Positions 1-7,310 of a stretch of DNA of 18,308 bases are shown here, piece by piece. The position numbers were made by a program, and so were the translations under genes. The notes under the pieces are model-generated. The model searched no databases. It worked only from the letters and a program-made list of their open reading frames with translations, and was not told the origin of the DNA. The stretch's first letter is position 1. Each line of letters opens with the position of its first letter. Source of the DNA: Susulua sp964536195 (GTDB taxonomy: Bacteria > Omnitrophota > Gorgyraeia > Duberdicusellales > 4484-171); the NCBI GenBank assembly GCA_964536195.1, contig CAZHVO010000017.1, forward strand, positions 1 to 18,308, written 5' to 3'.

Positions 1-183
1 GGAATAATAAATAAAATAAACACATTTCGTGTGAAACATGTCTAAAGTCCATATTAAGATATTCTGTTGTCCCACGTTCGCTTTGGCATGTGCCGAAAGA
101 TTTGAAAAGAGGGATAAGCCTTTATGAGTGAAAAAAGAGTTTATTTTCGAACTTGTGGCTGACAAATGAACAATATAGATCCT
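1..183. other. Intergenic sequence with no recognised feature
   Basis: AT-rich sequence at the window edge. I find no open frame of useful length with a ribosome binding site, no convincing promoter pair and no terminator hairpin. It may be the far end of an intergenic region or of the decayed element that begins at 184. Confidence 0.4.
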
Positions 184-212
184 TGTGCCCAAACTGTGCC
201 GATTTAAGGGCG
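184..212. repeat. Dispersed intergenic repeat, copy A (partial)
   Basis: Contains TGTGCCCAAACTGTGCC, shared exactly with the copy at 7311 and with small changes at 3328 and 13579, followed by an AAGG-CG block. Beyond about 212 it diverges into the helix-turn-helix remnant, whereas the other three copies continue with an AGAGGATAACAG-like tail. Confidence 0.6.
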
Positions 213-383
213 TTTTCAACAGTTCCTTTACTAACACTAATCTTATAGCGATATCTTTAACAGAGAGGCCTAGAAGCGTAATTGTTTTGCTTTTCGGGCT
301 AATTTTTGGTATAAAGAGAGTTGTTTAACGGGAAGTGTTTTAATGCTGGCTGTGATTTGGGCTGTACGTTCGACATACTCAGT
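184..383 (-). pseudogene. Decayed helix-turn-helix protein fragment, copy 1
   Basis: Read on the minus strand, this stretch gives coherent protein only if two single-base deletions are allowed. The first part reads TEYVERTAQITASIK and ends in LYQKLARKAKQLR. After a one-base shift it reads LLGLSVKDIAIRL, and after a second shift VSKGTVENALKSAQFGHK. The last two parts form a helix-turn-helix of the kind found at the C-terminus of recombinases and transposases (family knowledge). The same segment, in one open frame, lies at 1998-2108, which is how the two frameshifts were located. There is no start codon, ribosome binding site or catalytic domain, so it is a fossil. Whether the parent was a serine recombinase, an IS protein or another regulator cannot be told from this piece. 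Confidence 0.55.
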
Positions 384-432
384 ATTTCCCTTCGGTCACG
401 GTTCGAATTGGTTGCAACCGCGTCCGCCATAT

Positions 433-463
433 AAAAAAAGGCCATTTTATAGGGTCTTTTTTT
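433..463. terminator. Intrinsic terminator, possibly bidirectional
   Basis: AAAAAAAGGCC (433-443) pairs with GGGTCTTTTTTT (from 453) through eleven base pairs, one of them G-U, with a loop of about nine bases. The A-run on one side and T-run on the other would allow it to work on either strand. No intact gene ends here, so it may be left over from a lost gene. Confidence 0.5.
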
Positions 464-592
464 ATTTGATAGATGGGGGATGATGATGAGAAGCACCTGT
501 TTTTTTGAGCTAAGCGAAAAAACCGGGGGTTTGCAACCGCAATTATAGAGGCATTTTTCTTAAAATCTTCAATATCTGAGCTAAAAGGAGGT

Positions 593-742
593 TTGGCTAA
601 GCACAATCTGGAATACTTACCTGTAGTTATTCAGGATGATGAAGCAGGCGGTTTCATAGAGAGGAGAATGGTTTATAAAGTAATCTCAACCAAAATTATG
701 GAATTACAAAGACAAGCTGATTCACTTGAAAAAGATTCATGA
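593..742 (+). CDS. Unrecognised small protein or fragment (49 codons)
   Basis: An open frame ends at TGA 740-742 and runs back without a stop to about 506. The C-terminal part reads LEYLPVVIQDDEAGGFIER and then a lysine- and glutamine-rich helix ending in ADSLEKDS, which looks like real protein rather than noise. The start is uncertain. TTG at 593 has AAAGGAGG directly in front but only one base of spacing. ATG at 664 has GAGAGGAGA in front and would give a peptide of about 25 residues. I do not recognise the family. The VIQDDEAGG stretch loosely resembles the N-terminus of HicB-type antitoxins, but no hicA-like partner is next to it, so I make no functional call. It ends 31 bases before the helicase gene and could be a degraded gene. 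Confidence 0.35.
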   Translation: MAKHNLEYLPVVIQDDEAGGFIERRMVYKVISTKIMELQRQADSLEKDS

Positions 743-773
743 ATAGATAAATGCTTAAAAGGAAAATAATCTT

Positions 774-1916
774 ATGAAATTCAGCGAACTTAATCTACCA
801 CGGGACATCTTGAGTTCTTTGCAAAGAATAGGGTTTAAGGAGCTTACTCCAATACAGGAAGCAACCTATCCTATTATTTTGACTGGACACGATATCTGTG
901 CGTTGGCTGAAACCGGTTCGGGCAAGACTGGTGCTTGCGCAATCCCTCTTATCCAGAAAATCAATTCTGATAATAAAACTATTCAGGGATTGGTAATTGT
1001 GCCTACGCGTGAACTTTGTGTCCAATACGTTGATGAAATCCATAAGATTGCACTTAGAACTTTAGTTGATGTCTTTGCCGCTTACGGTGGTTTTGATAAG
1101 TCTATACAAGTAGCTAAAATTAAACACGGGGTACATATCTTGGTGGCTACTCCTGGCCGACTCATGGATCTGATGTACGATGGGGCAGTTGATTTGACTA
1201 ATGTGAAATGCGTGGTTCTCGATGAAGCTGATCGGTTGCTTGAAGATGGTTTCTTAGAGGGAATCGAGTTTATTCTTTCCTGCATCAGGCATGTGCATCA
1301 GACACTTTTATTTTCAGCCACGATGAACGAGGAGACGAAAAAACTTGCTAACGAGTGTCTTAAAAACCCCAAGCATATATCGTTGGTTAGCAAGCAGGCT
1401 GTACCAAAGAGTATTGAGCATCATTTTTCTTATGTTAACCAGGAGATGAAAGAAAAAGTATTTTTTAATTACCTACGTCGCGAAAAAATCAGTCAGGTGA
1501 TTATCTTTTGTAATACGCGGCGTATGGTAGATAAGCTGCATAGGGTTATGTGTAAACATTTTCGTGATGCCGAATATATTCACGCCGGTCTTACTCAGAG
1601 CAAGCGTTCTTCGGTGGTGCGCCGTTTCCGGGCTAAAAAGATTTGCTATTTGATTGCAAGCGATGTTGCCGGCCGTGGCCTTGATTTTTCCCATGTTTCC
1701 CATATTATCAATTGGGATTTTCCTCGTGTTGAGCAATATGCACATCGCACTGGCCGAACTGGGCGTATGGGCAAAAGGGGTCAAGCATTATCTTTGATAA
1801 CCAAACGTGATATTCCTGCTGTGCGGGAAGTGGTGCGTATTACTAAAATTACACCTCGTTGGCTTGGCTTGGATCCATTGAATCAGCCACCTAAGCCGCT
1901 GCCGGGTCGTAGTTAG
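774..1916 (+). CDS. DEAD-box ATP-dependent RNA helicase, RhlE-like
   Basis: Predicted cytoplasmic ATP-dependent RNA helicase that would unwind RNA duplexes in ribosome assembly or mRNA turnover. All core motifs are visible: a Q-motif region (GFKELTPIQ, 20-28), Walker A AETGSGKT (45-52), PTRELC (about 77), TPGRLMD (about 126), DEAD (150-153), SAT (181-183), IIFCNTRR in motif IV, ASDVAGRGLDF in motif V and HRTGRTGR (324-331) in motif VI. At 380 residues it is only the two RecA-like domains with a short proline-rich tail. The long basic or RNA-binding C-terminal extensions of DbpA, CsdA and SrmB are absent, so the exact paralogue cannot be named. The start ATG has only a weak, distant AAAAGGA in front. 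The gene stands alone, flanked on both sides by direct copies of a decayed helix-turn-helix segment. Confidence 0.93.
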   Translation: MKFSELNLPRDILSSLQRIGFKELTPIQEATYPIILTGHDICALAETGSGKTGACAIPLIQKINSDNKTIQGLVIVPTRELCVQYVDEIHKIALRTLVDVFAAYGGFDKSIQVAKIKHGVHILVATPGRLMDLMYDGAVDLTNVKCVVLDEADRLLEDGFLEGIEFILSCIRHVHQTLLFSATMNEETKKLANECLKNPKHISLVSKQAVPKSIEHHFSYVNQEMKEKVFFNYLRREKISQVIIFCNTRRMVDKLHRVMCKHFRDAEYIHAGLTQSKRSSVVRRFRAKKICYLIASDVAGRGLDFSHVSHIINWDFPRVEQYAHRTGRTGRMGKRGQALSLITKRDIPAVREVVRITKITPRWLGLDPLNQPPKPLPGRS

Positions 1917-1997
1917 CCAGGAAAGCAATACGAATTACTTCGATTCTAGTATATAAACAAAAAAAGTTAGGTATTTTTCCTATCAAGAATCACCATC

Positions 1998-2108
1998 CTA
2001 TTCAAGGGCGTTTTTAACAGTTCCCTTGCTAACATCTAACCTTGTAGCGATTTCCTTGATAGGAAGGCTTAGAAGGCGCAATTGTGTTGCTTTTCGTATT
2101 TCGGGACA
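1998..2108 (-). pseudogene. Decayed helix-turn-helix protein fragment, copy 2
   Basis: A 36-codon open stretch plus stop on the minus strand, without a start codon. It reads CPEIRKATQLRLLSLPIKEI, then ATRLDVSKGTVKNALE and stop. The LPIKEIATRLDVSKGTV part is a typical helix-turn-helix, as in the C-terminal DNA-binding regions of resolvases and transposases (family knowledge). DNA similarity to 184-300 is high, including the shared GGGCGTTTT-AACAGTTCC end. The upstream reading frame is broken by a 13-base tandem duplication. Together with copy 1 it brackets the helicase gene in direct orientation. The rest of 1917-2227 holds nothing else I can support. Confidence 0.6.
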
Positions 2109-2121
2109 GTATTTCGGGACA
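2096..2121. repeat. Tandem duplication of a 13-base unit
   Basis: GTATTTCGGGACA occurs twice in direct succession (2096-2108 and 2109-2121), followed by GGTCCC. The duplication changes the frame of the decayed helix-turn-helix segment that overlaps it. Confidence 0.85.
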
Positions 2122-2227
2122 GGTCCCATTCAATTTTGAGCCTACCAAGTTAGCCTTTCAGGTGATATAGTATTGCTTAGTGTTGGAAACAATACAGGAA
2201 GGGGAAGAAGTAACAAAGGAGGAAGAA

Positions 2228-2899
2228 ATGAGGAAGGTAATATTATTAATTTTTCTATTTAATCTAATTTGTTTATTTAGCTTTGCCGAAACTATTATCT
2301 TTAAATCAGGTAAAGTAGTAGAAGCCAAGATCGTTGAAAGAACAGACGAATGGATAAAGGTAGATTTTCAAGGTGTACATTTAACTTATTACTTAGAAGA
2401 TATTGAGAATATTGACAGGGAAGAAAACTTTTTACAATGGCAAGAATGGCATCCGTATGTGGAAGAATACATTGTCAATACAGCAAGTTTGATTTTTGAC
2501 ATAGGGGATGTCATAGCTAAACATATGGAGAAAATTCATCATATTATACTTCCAGAAACGAAAAAAGAATTATTTACTATTGCACAGCAAGAAATCTTTG
2601 TAATTGGGCAAAAAATCAAGTCACTTAGTCCGCCTTTAGATTTATCAGGATATTATAAAGAGATAACGGAAGCATGGGGAAAAGTAAATAATTTTTACAC
2701 GAACAACTCCAACTATACTGATTCAGAGCTTAAAGAGATAGGTAGGCAAGTGCTGTTATCGCAAATTGACATTGTAAAAGAAGTTAAAGATTTATTTATT
2801 AAGCATGGAGCTCCAGAGGATTATATCGAAAGTCAAGATTCATTAATTGAAAATCTTTTAAAACTCCTAGGAAAATACGAATTTAAAAACATTCAATAA
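2228..2899 (+). CDS. Secreted protein of unknown function with an N-terminal KxGK module
   Basis: A predicted exported protein of 223 residues. The start is placed at ATG 2228 because AAAGGAGG lies just upstream and because MRKVILLIFLFNLICLFSFA is then a clean signal peptide. An earlier in-frame GTG at 2180 would put 16 charged residues in front of it. The mature N-terminus reads ETIIFKSGKVVEAKIVERTD and on to LTYYLEDIENID, a short beta-rich module in which a lysine/glycine turn is followed by an I-V-E-R-T-D-type strand. The DUF481 protein at 7516 begins in a similar way. The remainder is helical and charged with no catalytic motif. I do not recognise a named family; secreted proteins with this start occur in Omnitrophota-type genomes (recollection, not tested). 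Confidence 0.75.
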   Translation: MRKVILLIFLFNLICLFSFAETIIFKSGKVVEAKIVERTDEWIKVDFQGVHLTYYLEDIENIDREENFLQWQEWHPYVEEYIVNTASLIFDIGDVIAKHMEKIHHIILPETKKELFTIAQQEIFVIGQKIKSLSPPLDLSGYYKEITEAWGKVNNFYTNNSNYTDSELKEIGRQVLLSQIDIVKEVKDLFIKHGAPEDYIESQDSLIENLLKLLGKYEFKNIQ

Positions 2900-2945
2900 C
2901 CCAATTCACCCGCTCCAAAGTAAAGCGACAGTTTACAAACGATAA

Positions 2946-2980
2946 GGAGTCCTGAGCGAACAAAGTGAATCGAAGGAGAG
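2946..2980. repeat. REP-like imperfect palindrome
   Basis: AGTCCTGAGCGAA, a short spacer and then GAATCGAAGGAG form an imperfect hairpin (TCCT with AGGA, CGA with TCG). It belongs to the CTGAG-GCGAA-type intergenic palindromes that recur in many bacterial genomes (general knowledge). A related palindrome lies at 16361-16407. It sits just before the ribosome binding site of the small membrane protein. Confidence 0.5.
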
Positions 2981-2994
2981 CAGTTTAAATAAGG
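2980..2994 (+). repeat. 15-base direct repeat, left copy
   Basis: GCAGTTTAAATAAGG occurs here and again, identical, at 3313-3327. The two copies bracket the small membrane protein gene exactly, and each is preceded by AAGGAG. In this copy the AAGG continues into AAGGAGG, the ribosome binding site of that gene. Confidence 0.8.
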
Positions 2995-3002
2995 AGGAGA
3001 TG

Positions 3003-3308
3003 ATGGAGAAGAAAATTAGCAAGTTAGGTCTGTGGCTTGTTGTGATTCATTCGGTAATAGTAATAACTATTGGTTATCGTGACAGTTTGAATTTCAGCGG
3101 AGGATTTGGTTTAACAGCGATTCTAGTTATGGATATCCCAGCTTCTCTTCTCATTGTGTTTTTATCAGACTTTATTGATAACATTTGTAAGATTCCTCCA
3201 TACATTCTCACCCCTGCTTTGTCTGTAATTTTTGGTGGATTACAATGGTATTACATTGGCTGGACAATCTCAAGACTAAAGCGAAGGTTTTTCACCAGTT
3301 TCAAATAA
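3003..3308 (+). CDS. Small multi-pass membrane protein, unknown function
   Basis: About 101 residues with three likely membrane segments: LGLWLVVIHSVIVITIG near the N-terminus, a second around LTAILVMDIPASLLIVFL and a third around ILTPALSVIFGGLQWYYIGW. It ends in a basic tail (SRLKRRFF), which by the positive-inside rule would be cytoplasmic. AAGGAGG at 2991-2997 is five bases from ATG 3003 but only two from ATG 3000, so the second ATG is the likelier start. No conserved motif is recognised. The gene is boxed in by two identical 15-base direct repeats and is followed by a dispersed repeat, so it may have been carried or duplicated as a small cassette. Confidence 0.65.
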   Translation: MEKKISKLGLWLVVIHSVIVITIGYRDSLNFSGGFGLTAILVMDIPASLLIVFLSDFIDNICKIPPYILTPALSVIFGGLQWYYIGWTISRLKRRFFTSFK

Positions 3309-3312
3309 AGGA

Positions 3313-3327
3313 GCAGTTTAAATAAGG
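3313..3327 (+). repeat. 15-base direct repeat, right copy
   Basis: Identical to 2980-2994 (GCAGTTTAAATAAGG). It starts four bases after the stop of the small membrane protein and abuts dispersed repeat copy B. Confidence 0.8.
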
Positions 3328-3372
3328 TGTGCCCAAACAGTGCCCATCTTAGGCAAAAAGAGATGATAATAA
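3328..3372. repeat. Dispersed intergenic repeat, copy B
   Basis: TGTGCCCAAACAGTGCCCAT is followed by an AGGC block and a degenerate AGAGATGATAAT tail. It is one of four copies in the window (184, 3328, 7311, 13579). It lies about 190 bases before katG. Confidence 0.6.
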
Positions 3373-3445
3373 AAAATAACAGATAAGATCATTTTACCCT
3401 GCCTTTTTAACTCATTTTTTCTATATAGTATTTCTCTCAATTTGC

Positions 3446-3489
3446 TTGACAATTTAAATCTTGACAGCTATTGATGAAAGCAATAGATT
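3446..3489 (+). promoter_or_regulatory. katG promoter with overlapping -35 choices
   Basis: TTGACA at 3461-3466 is 17 bases from TAGATT (3484-3489). A second perfect TTGACA at 3446-3451 is 17 bases from TATTGA. The first pair would start transcription near 3496, giving a leader of about 25 bases before AGGAGG (3507-3512) and ATG 3520. Confidence 0.6.
3468..3486 (+). promoter_or_regulatory. Inverted repeat of LysR-type (T-N11-A) form at the katG promoter
   Basis: CTATTG, seven bases, CAATAG: a perfect 6-base dyad lying between the -35 and -10 of the katG promoter. Written as CTAT-N11-ATAG it fits the T-N11-A rule for LysR-family operators, the family to which OxyR belongs. The assignment to an OxyR-like regulator is inference; it does not resemble a PerR or Fur box. 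Confidence 0.45.
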
Positions 3490-3519
3490 AAAGTAGAAAA
3501 AACGATAGGAGGTAATCTT

Positions 3520-5723
3520 ATGAATAAAAAAAGTAAGTGTCCGGTAACTGGTAAAACTAGGAAACCTATTTCTGGTGGAGGCACGTCAAATCGAGACTGG
3601 TGGCCTAATCAGTTAAACCTTAAAATTCTCCATCAGAACTCTCGCTTGAGTAATCCGATGGGAGAAGATTTTAACTACGCTGATGAATTCATGAAACTTG
3701 ACCTGAAGGTTCTAAAGAAGGACCTTTATGAACTAATGACTGATTCAAAAAAATGGTGGCCGGCTGATTATGGTCATTATGGGCCGTTTTTTATTCGAAT
3801 GGCTTGGCATAGTGCAGGCACCTATCGTTTTGGTGATGGCCGCGGAGGCGCGAGGTTTGGTGGACAACGATTCCCACCACTCAACAGTTGGCCAGACAAT
3901 GTGAATCTCGATAAAGCACGTCGTTTACTTTGGCCTATCAAACAGAAATACGGTAAAAAAATTTCATGGGCCGATCTGATGATACTAGCCGGTAATTGCG
4001 CGATTGAATCGATGGGATTAAAAACTTTTGGTTTTGGTGGTGGTCGCGAGGATGTATGGGAACCACAAGAAGATATTTATTGGGGAACAGAGAGTGAGTG
4101 GCTTGGTGACAAACGTTATTCTGGTGATCGGAAATTAGAAAACCCTCTTGCTGCTGTACAGATGGGACTGATTTATGTGAACCCGGAAGGTCCTAATGGC
4201 AATCCAGATCCGGTAGCTTCCGGTCGTGATGTTAGAGAGACATTTGCACGCATGGCTATGAATGATGAGGAAACTGTAGCACNNNNNNNNNNACCTTCGG
4301 CAAATGTCATGGTGCCGGTGATGCATCGTTGGTAGGTCCGGAACCTGAAGCCGCCCCTATTGAGGATCAGGGACTTGGTTGGAAGAGTAGCTTTGGCAGC
4401 GGTAAAGGCGGGGATACGATAAGTAGTGGTATTGAGGGCGCCTGGAAGGCTAATCCAACTAAATGGGACAGTGGTTATCTAAATGTTATGTTTAAATACG
4501 ACTGGGAATTGGTTAAGAGTCCGGCTGGAGCCCATCAGTGGTTGGCCAAGGACGTGGCTAAAGAAGATATGATAGTTGACGCACACGATCCGTCAAAGAT
4601 GCACAGGCCGATGATGACCACCGCGGATCTCTCCCTTCGTTACGATCCTATTTACGAGCCTATTGCCAGGCGCTATCAGCAAAACCCTGTGGAGTTTGAA
4701 GATGCCTTTGTTAGGGCGTGGTTCAAGTTGACTCATCGCGACATGGGTCCTCGGTCTTGTTATCTCGGTCCGGAAGTTCCAGCAGAGGAATTAATCTGGC
4801 AAGATCCGGTACCAAAAGTTGACCATAAGCTAATCGATGCCCAGGATATTGCAAATCTTAAGAGTAAGATTATTATTTCGGGTCTGTCTGTCTCACAATT
4901 GGTTTCAACAGCTTGGAAGTCGGCATCTACCTTTCGTGGCTCTGATAAACGTGGCGGTGGAAATGGGTCTCGTATTCGTCTTGCGCCACAAAAGGATTGG
5001 GAAGTCAATCAGTCAGACCAATTGAAGACTGTGCTAAAAACTTTTGAAAAAATACAAAAGGAGTTTAACGACACACAAGTAGACGGGAAGAGGGTTTCAC
5101 TCGCCGATTTAATTATACTGGGAGGATGTGCAGGTGTTGAGCAAGCTACGAAAAATGCTGGTCAGGATATTACTATTACCTTTGCGGCAGGACGTACTGA
5201 TGCATTACAGGAACAAACCGATGTTAAATCGTTTGCTGTTCTTGAACCATCTGCAGATGGATTTCGTAATTACATCAAAACAAAATATGCTGTATCAGCA
5301 GAAGAACTATTAATTGATCGAGCTCAATTGCTGACGCTGACTGCTCCTGAAATGACAGTACTTGTTGGCGGTATGCGTGTTTTGAATACAAATTTCGGAC
5401 AGACTCAGCACGGTGTTTTCACCGAACGCCCAGAGGTTCTTACTAATGACTTTTTCGTGAATTTGCTTGACATGAGTACGATTTGGACGGCAACTTCTGA
5501 AGATAAAGACGTATTTGAGGGTCGTGATCGTGGAACTGGTAAACTTAAGTGGACTGGCACCCGTGTTGACCTTACCTTTGGCTCGAACTCTCAATTAAGG
5601 GCCTTAGCGGAAGTTTACGCAAGCAAGGACTCACAGGAAAAGTTTCTTAAAGACTTTGCAGCAGCGTGGAGCAAGATAATGAACCTAGACCGNNNNNNNN
5701 NNTCTTATTTGATTAGTACATAG
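3520..5723 (+). CDS. katG: Catalase-peroxidase KatG, interrupted by two assembly gaps
   Basis: Bifunctional haem enzyme that removes hydrogen peroxide by catalase and peroxidase reactions. The start ATG follows AGGAGG by seven bases, and the protein begins with the typical CPVTGKT region. In the N-terminal haem domain the distal Arg93, Trp96 and His97 (RMAWHSAG) are present, as are Tyr219 (LIYVNPEG) and Met245 (ARMAMNDE) of the Met-Tyr-Trp cross-link. A run of ten Ns (4283-4292) falls exactly where the proximal haem-ligand His (GGHTFGK) belongs, and the sequence resumes in another frame with TFGKCHGAG. The expected missing piece is 17 bases, so the shift comes from the fixed-length gap. The C-terminal domain is complete to AAWSKIMNLDR, where a second N run hides the last few codons. 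About 730 residues in all, normal length. The printed end at 5723 is nominal; the true stop is probably in or near the second gap. Confidence 0.93.
4283..4292. other. Assembly gap inside katG
   Basis: Ten Ns. The flanking codons (ETVA before, TFGKCHGAG after) match the continuous KatG sequence ETVALIAGGHTFGK if 17 rather than 10 bases are missing. The gap is therefore a placeholder, and the apparent frameshift is an artefact. Confidence 0.9.
5693..5702. other. Assembly gap at the 3' end of katG
   Basis: Ten Ns after MNLDR. KatG proteins usually end two to five residues later (NLDRFDL-type), so the stop codon is probably hidden here. The 1.4 kb between the two gaps is a separate contig placed inside the gene. 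Confidence 0.85.
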
Positions 5724-5806
5724 AGATTTTTGAGCGTTTCTAAACGGCGAAATGACAGAGAATTAAAAGTTGAATCTAAGCAAAGAAAAGCTTAATACTA
5801 CTGCAC

Positions 5807-5828
5807 TTAAATCTTTTTTGTGATTTAA
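5807..5828. terminator. Weak AT-rich hairpin between convergent genes
   Basis: TTAAATC (5807-5813) and GATTTAA (5822-5828) pair perfectly around a T-rich loop, in the gap between katG and the minus-strand unit that ends at 5862. It could end transcription from either side, but it lacks G-C pairs and a clear U-tract. Confidence 0.3.
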
Positions 5829-5861
5829 AATATTAATTTAAACATAAAGAGTATAGATTTT

Positions 5862-6683
5862 TTAAAAAATGTATGAAACTCCAAAAATATTGTAGCTGTT
5901 AGAACCGGTGATTTCTTCAAAATATTTATATCTATAGGATATACCCCAATTTTTTGAAAGATATACATTAATCATAGCTGAAGCATTGTGTAAGCCCTCA
6001 CTTTTAGAATCAAAGCTGAATTTACGATGATATTTGATTTTGAAATCTAAAAAATGATGGTAATTTATTTTGAATTGGAGACCCCCTAAACCATATTCGT
6101 AGTTATGATCAATGCTGGTACGACTTGTTATGACCGGTGCTCCAGGAAACGGAAGTTGAATATCGGCTTGCACGTATCCTCTCACGATATCTTCCTCAAA
6201 TCCAAACCAAGGCATTAATGTAAGTTTAAGGTCGCTGTCTTGGTTAAAATAAAAATAGTATCCTGTGCGAACATATGGTGCATAGATAGTGTGGGCTACG
6301 GATATAGACACAGCATTGGTAACTGCAATTGGTGATGAAGAAAGGTCCAAACTGTTCATCCCTACTCCAATTACGAATTTCCCTGTGTCTGTTTTCTTAA
6401 AATAACGGTCGACAATAATGTGGCCGCCCATCAGATCACTTTGATTGATATCATTGCAAGTATAAAGAAATAGATTCCATTGATAAAGGTCAGGATTAAT
6501 TTGTTGATAGTAAAGCCCTTTTAAGAGAGCGTGATCTTTTATCTCACTTTTTGTTGTCGTGCTGGTTATCTTATTCGTCATAGGCCCCACATAGGGGGTT
6601 AGTACATGAAAGGTGTCAGCTTGAGATAAAAAACTTTTCGATAATAGGATAATTAAGCTGAATACAAAAAAAGTTTTTCTCAT
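5862..6683 (-). CDS. Outer-membrane-type beta-barrel protein, unknown function
   Basis: A 273-residue protein with an N-terminal signal peptide (MRKTFFVFSLIILLSKSFLS) followed by alternating polar and aromatic strands. Its last residues, NIFGVSYIF, end in phenylalanine, the usual C-terminal signal of BamA-assembled outer-membrane proteins. Strand-like stretches such as APYVRTGYYFYF, LKLTLMPWFGFEE and NWGISYRYKYFEE support a barrel of ten or more strands. No named family is recognised and no enzyme motif is seen. It begins nine bases after the stop of the DUF454 gene and lacks a strong ribosome binding site, which points to translational coupling in a two-gene operon. A role in envelope transport or as a small outer-membrane sensor is only a guess. 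Confidence 0.75.
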   Translation of the reverse strand: MRKTFFVFSLIILLSKSFLSQADTFHVLTPYVGPMTNKITSTTTKSEIKDHALLKGLYYQQINPDLYQWNLFLYTCNDINQSDLMGGHIIVDRYFKKTDTGKFVIGVGMNSLDLSSSPIAVTNAVSISVAHTIYAPYVRTGYYFYFNQDSDLKLTLMPWFGFEEDIVRGYVQADIQLPFPGAPVITSRTSIDHNYEYGLGGLQFKINYHHFLDFKIKYHRKFSFDSKSEGLHNASAMINVYLSKNWGISYRYKYFEEITGSNSYNIFGVSYIF

Positions 6684-6692
6684 AGCTAGTGC

Positions 6693-7142
6693 CTAGTGAG
6701 GTTTTTTGGAATCAGTATTTATATTTTCCAATGTGTTTAGACTCAATATATGCCAGGTAATAATTATGGCAATAAAAAAAAGAAACAATTTCACCCCAAA
6801 TACAGGAACAATCCATAAAGCGCTATAGGTAATAGTGAGCCATAGCAAAGCAATTGCCTTAATTTTTGTTTTTTTAGGAATGGCTTTGTAAGTGCAATAG
6901 TTGTAAATATAAGGACCAAACCATTTATGATGCATTATCCAAGCGTGGAGTTGTTCAGAACTGCGCAAAAAACAAGCTGCTGCTAGAAGTAAAAAAGGTG
7001 TTGTTGGTAAAAGAGGTAAAAATATTCCTATAGTTCCTAAAGAAAGCGATAAAATACCAATAAAAATAAGGATATATTGTTTAAATGTTTTTTTAACGCT
7101 TTTAGTATATAATTGATGTTGCACTTTTTGAAATGATTTCAT
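6693..7142 (-). CDS. DUF454 (YbaN family) inner-membrane protein
   Basis: A 149-residue membrane protein. The stretch GTIGIFLPLLPTTPFLLLAA followed by CFLRSSEQLHAWIMHHKWFG is the signature of the DUF454/YbaN family: a hydrophobic hairpin with the LPTTPF motif, then a conserved Ser-Ser, leucine and phenylalanine-glycine segment, then a lysine-rich KAIPKKTKIKAIAL loop and two more membrane segments. The family's function is not established, so none is assigned. It is the first gene of a two-gene minus-strand unit with the outer-membrane protein downstream. The first ATG has no clear ribosome binding site, and no other start fits before the first membrane segment. Confidence 0.85.
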   Translation of the reverse strand: MKSFQKVQHQLYTKSVKKTFKQYILIFIGILSLSLGTIGIFLPLLPTTPFLLLAAACFLRSSEQLHAWIMHHKWFGPYIYNYCTYKAIPKKTKIKAIALLWLTITYSALWIVPVFGVKLFLFFIAIIITWHILSLNTLENINTDSKKPH

Positions 7143-7310
7143 GGTTAAAATGACACAGTTTTAAACATATGATACATGTAATAAAAATATAGGATATTTT
7201 TTTCGTTCACTTTTTTATACATAAAGAATATTTTGAATTATTTTTAAGTATACTCCTGGAAAACGAGGTATGCAATATATCTTATCACAGCAGATGATAG
7301 TGTTGATCTG
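7143..7310. other. Divergent intergenic region, nothing defined
   Basis: Very AT-rich sequence between the minus-strand DUF454 gene and the plus-strand repeat and promoter. It must hold the start region of the minus-strand unit (a TATATT lies on that strand in about the right place), but I cannot support a complete promoter. Confidence 0.3.

Noticed and set aside
395..430. tRNA-like 3' end (GGTTCGAATT and TCCGCCA, followed by a terminator)
   Set aside because: The T-stem does not pair, the distance from the T-loop to the CCA is about five bases too long, and no matching 5' acceptor strand lies upstream. At best it is a decayed remnant.
299..606. Two overlapping minus-strand ORFs of 65 and 75 codons
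   Set aside because: They cross a terminator hairpin and the decayed helix-turn-helix segment, have no good ribosome binding sites and show no protein-like motifs along their length.
593..742. HicB-type antitoxin
   Set aside because: Only a few residues (VIQDDEAGG) are reminiscent. The fragment is short, lacks a secure start and has no hicA-like neighbour.
3520..5723. katG as a pseudogene or two split genes
   Set aside because: The frame changes only at a placeholder N run, and both sides join seamlessly in the family sequence when the expected number of bases is restored.
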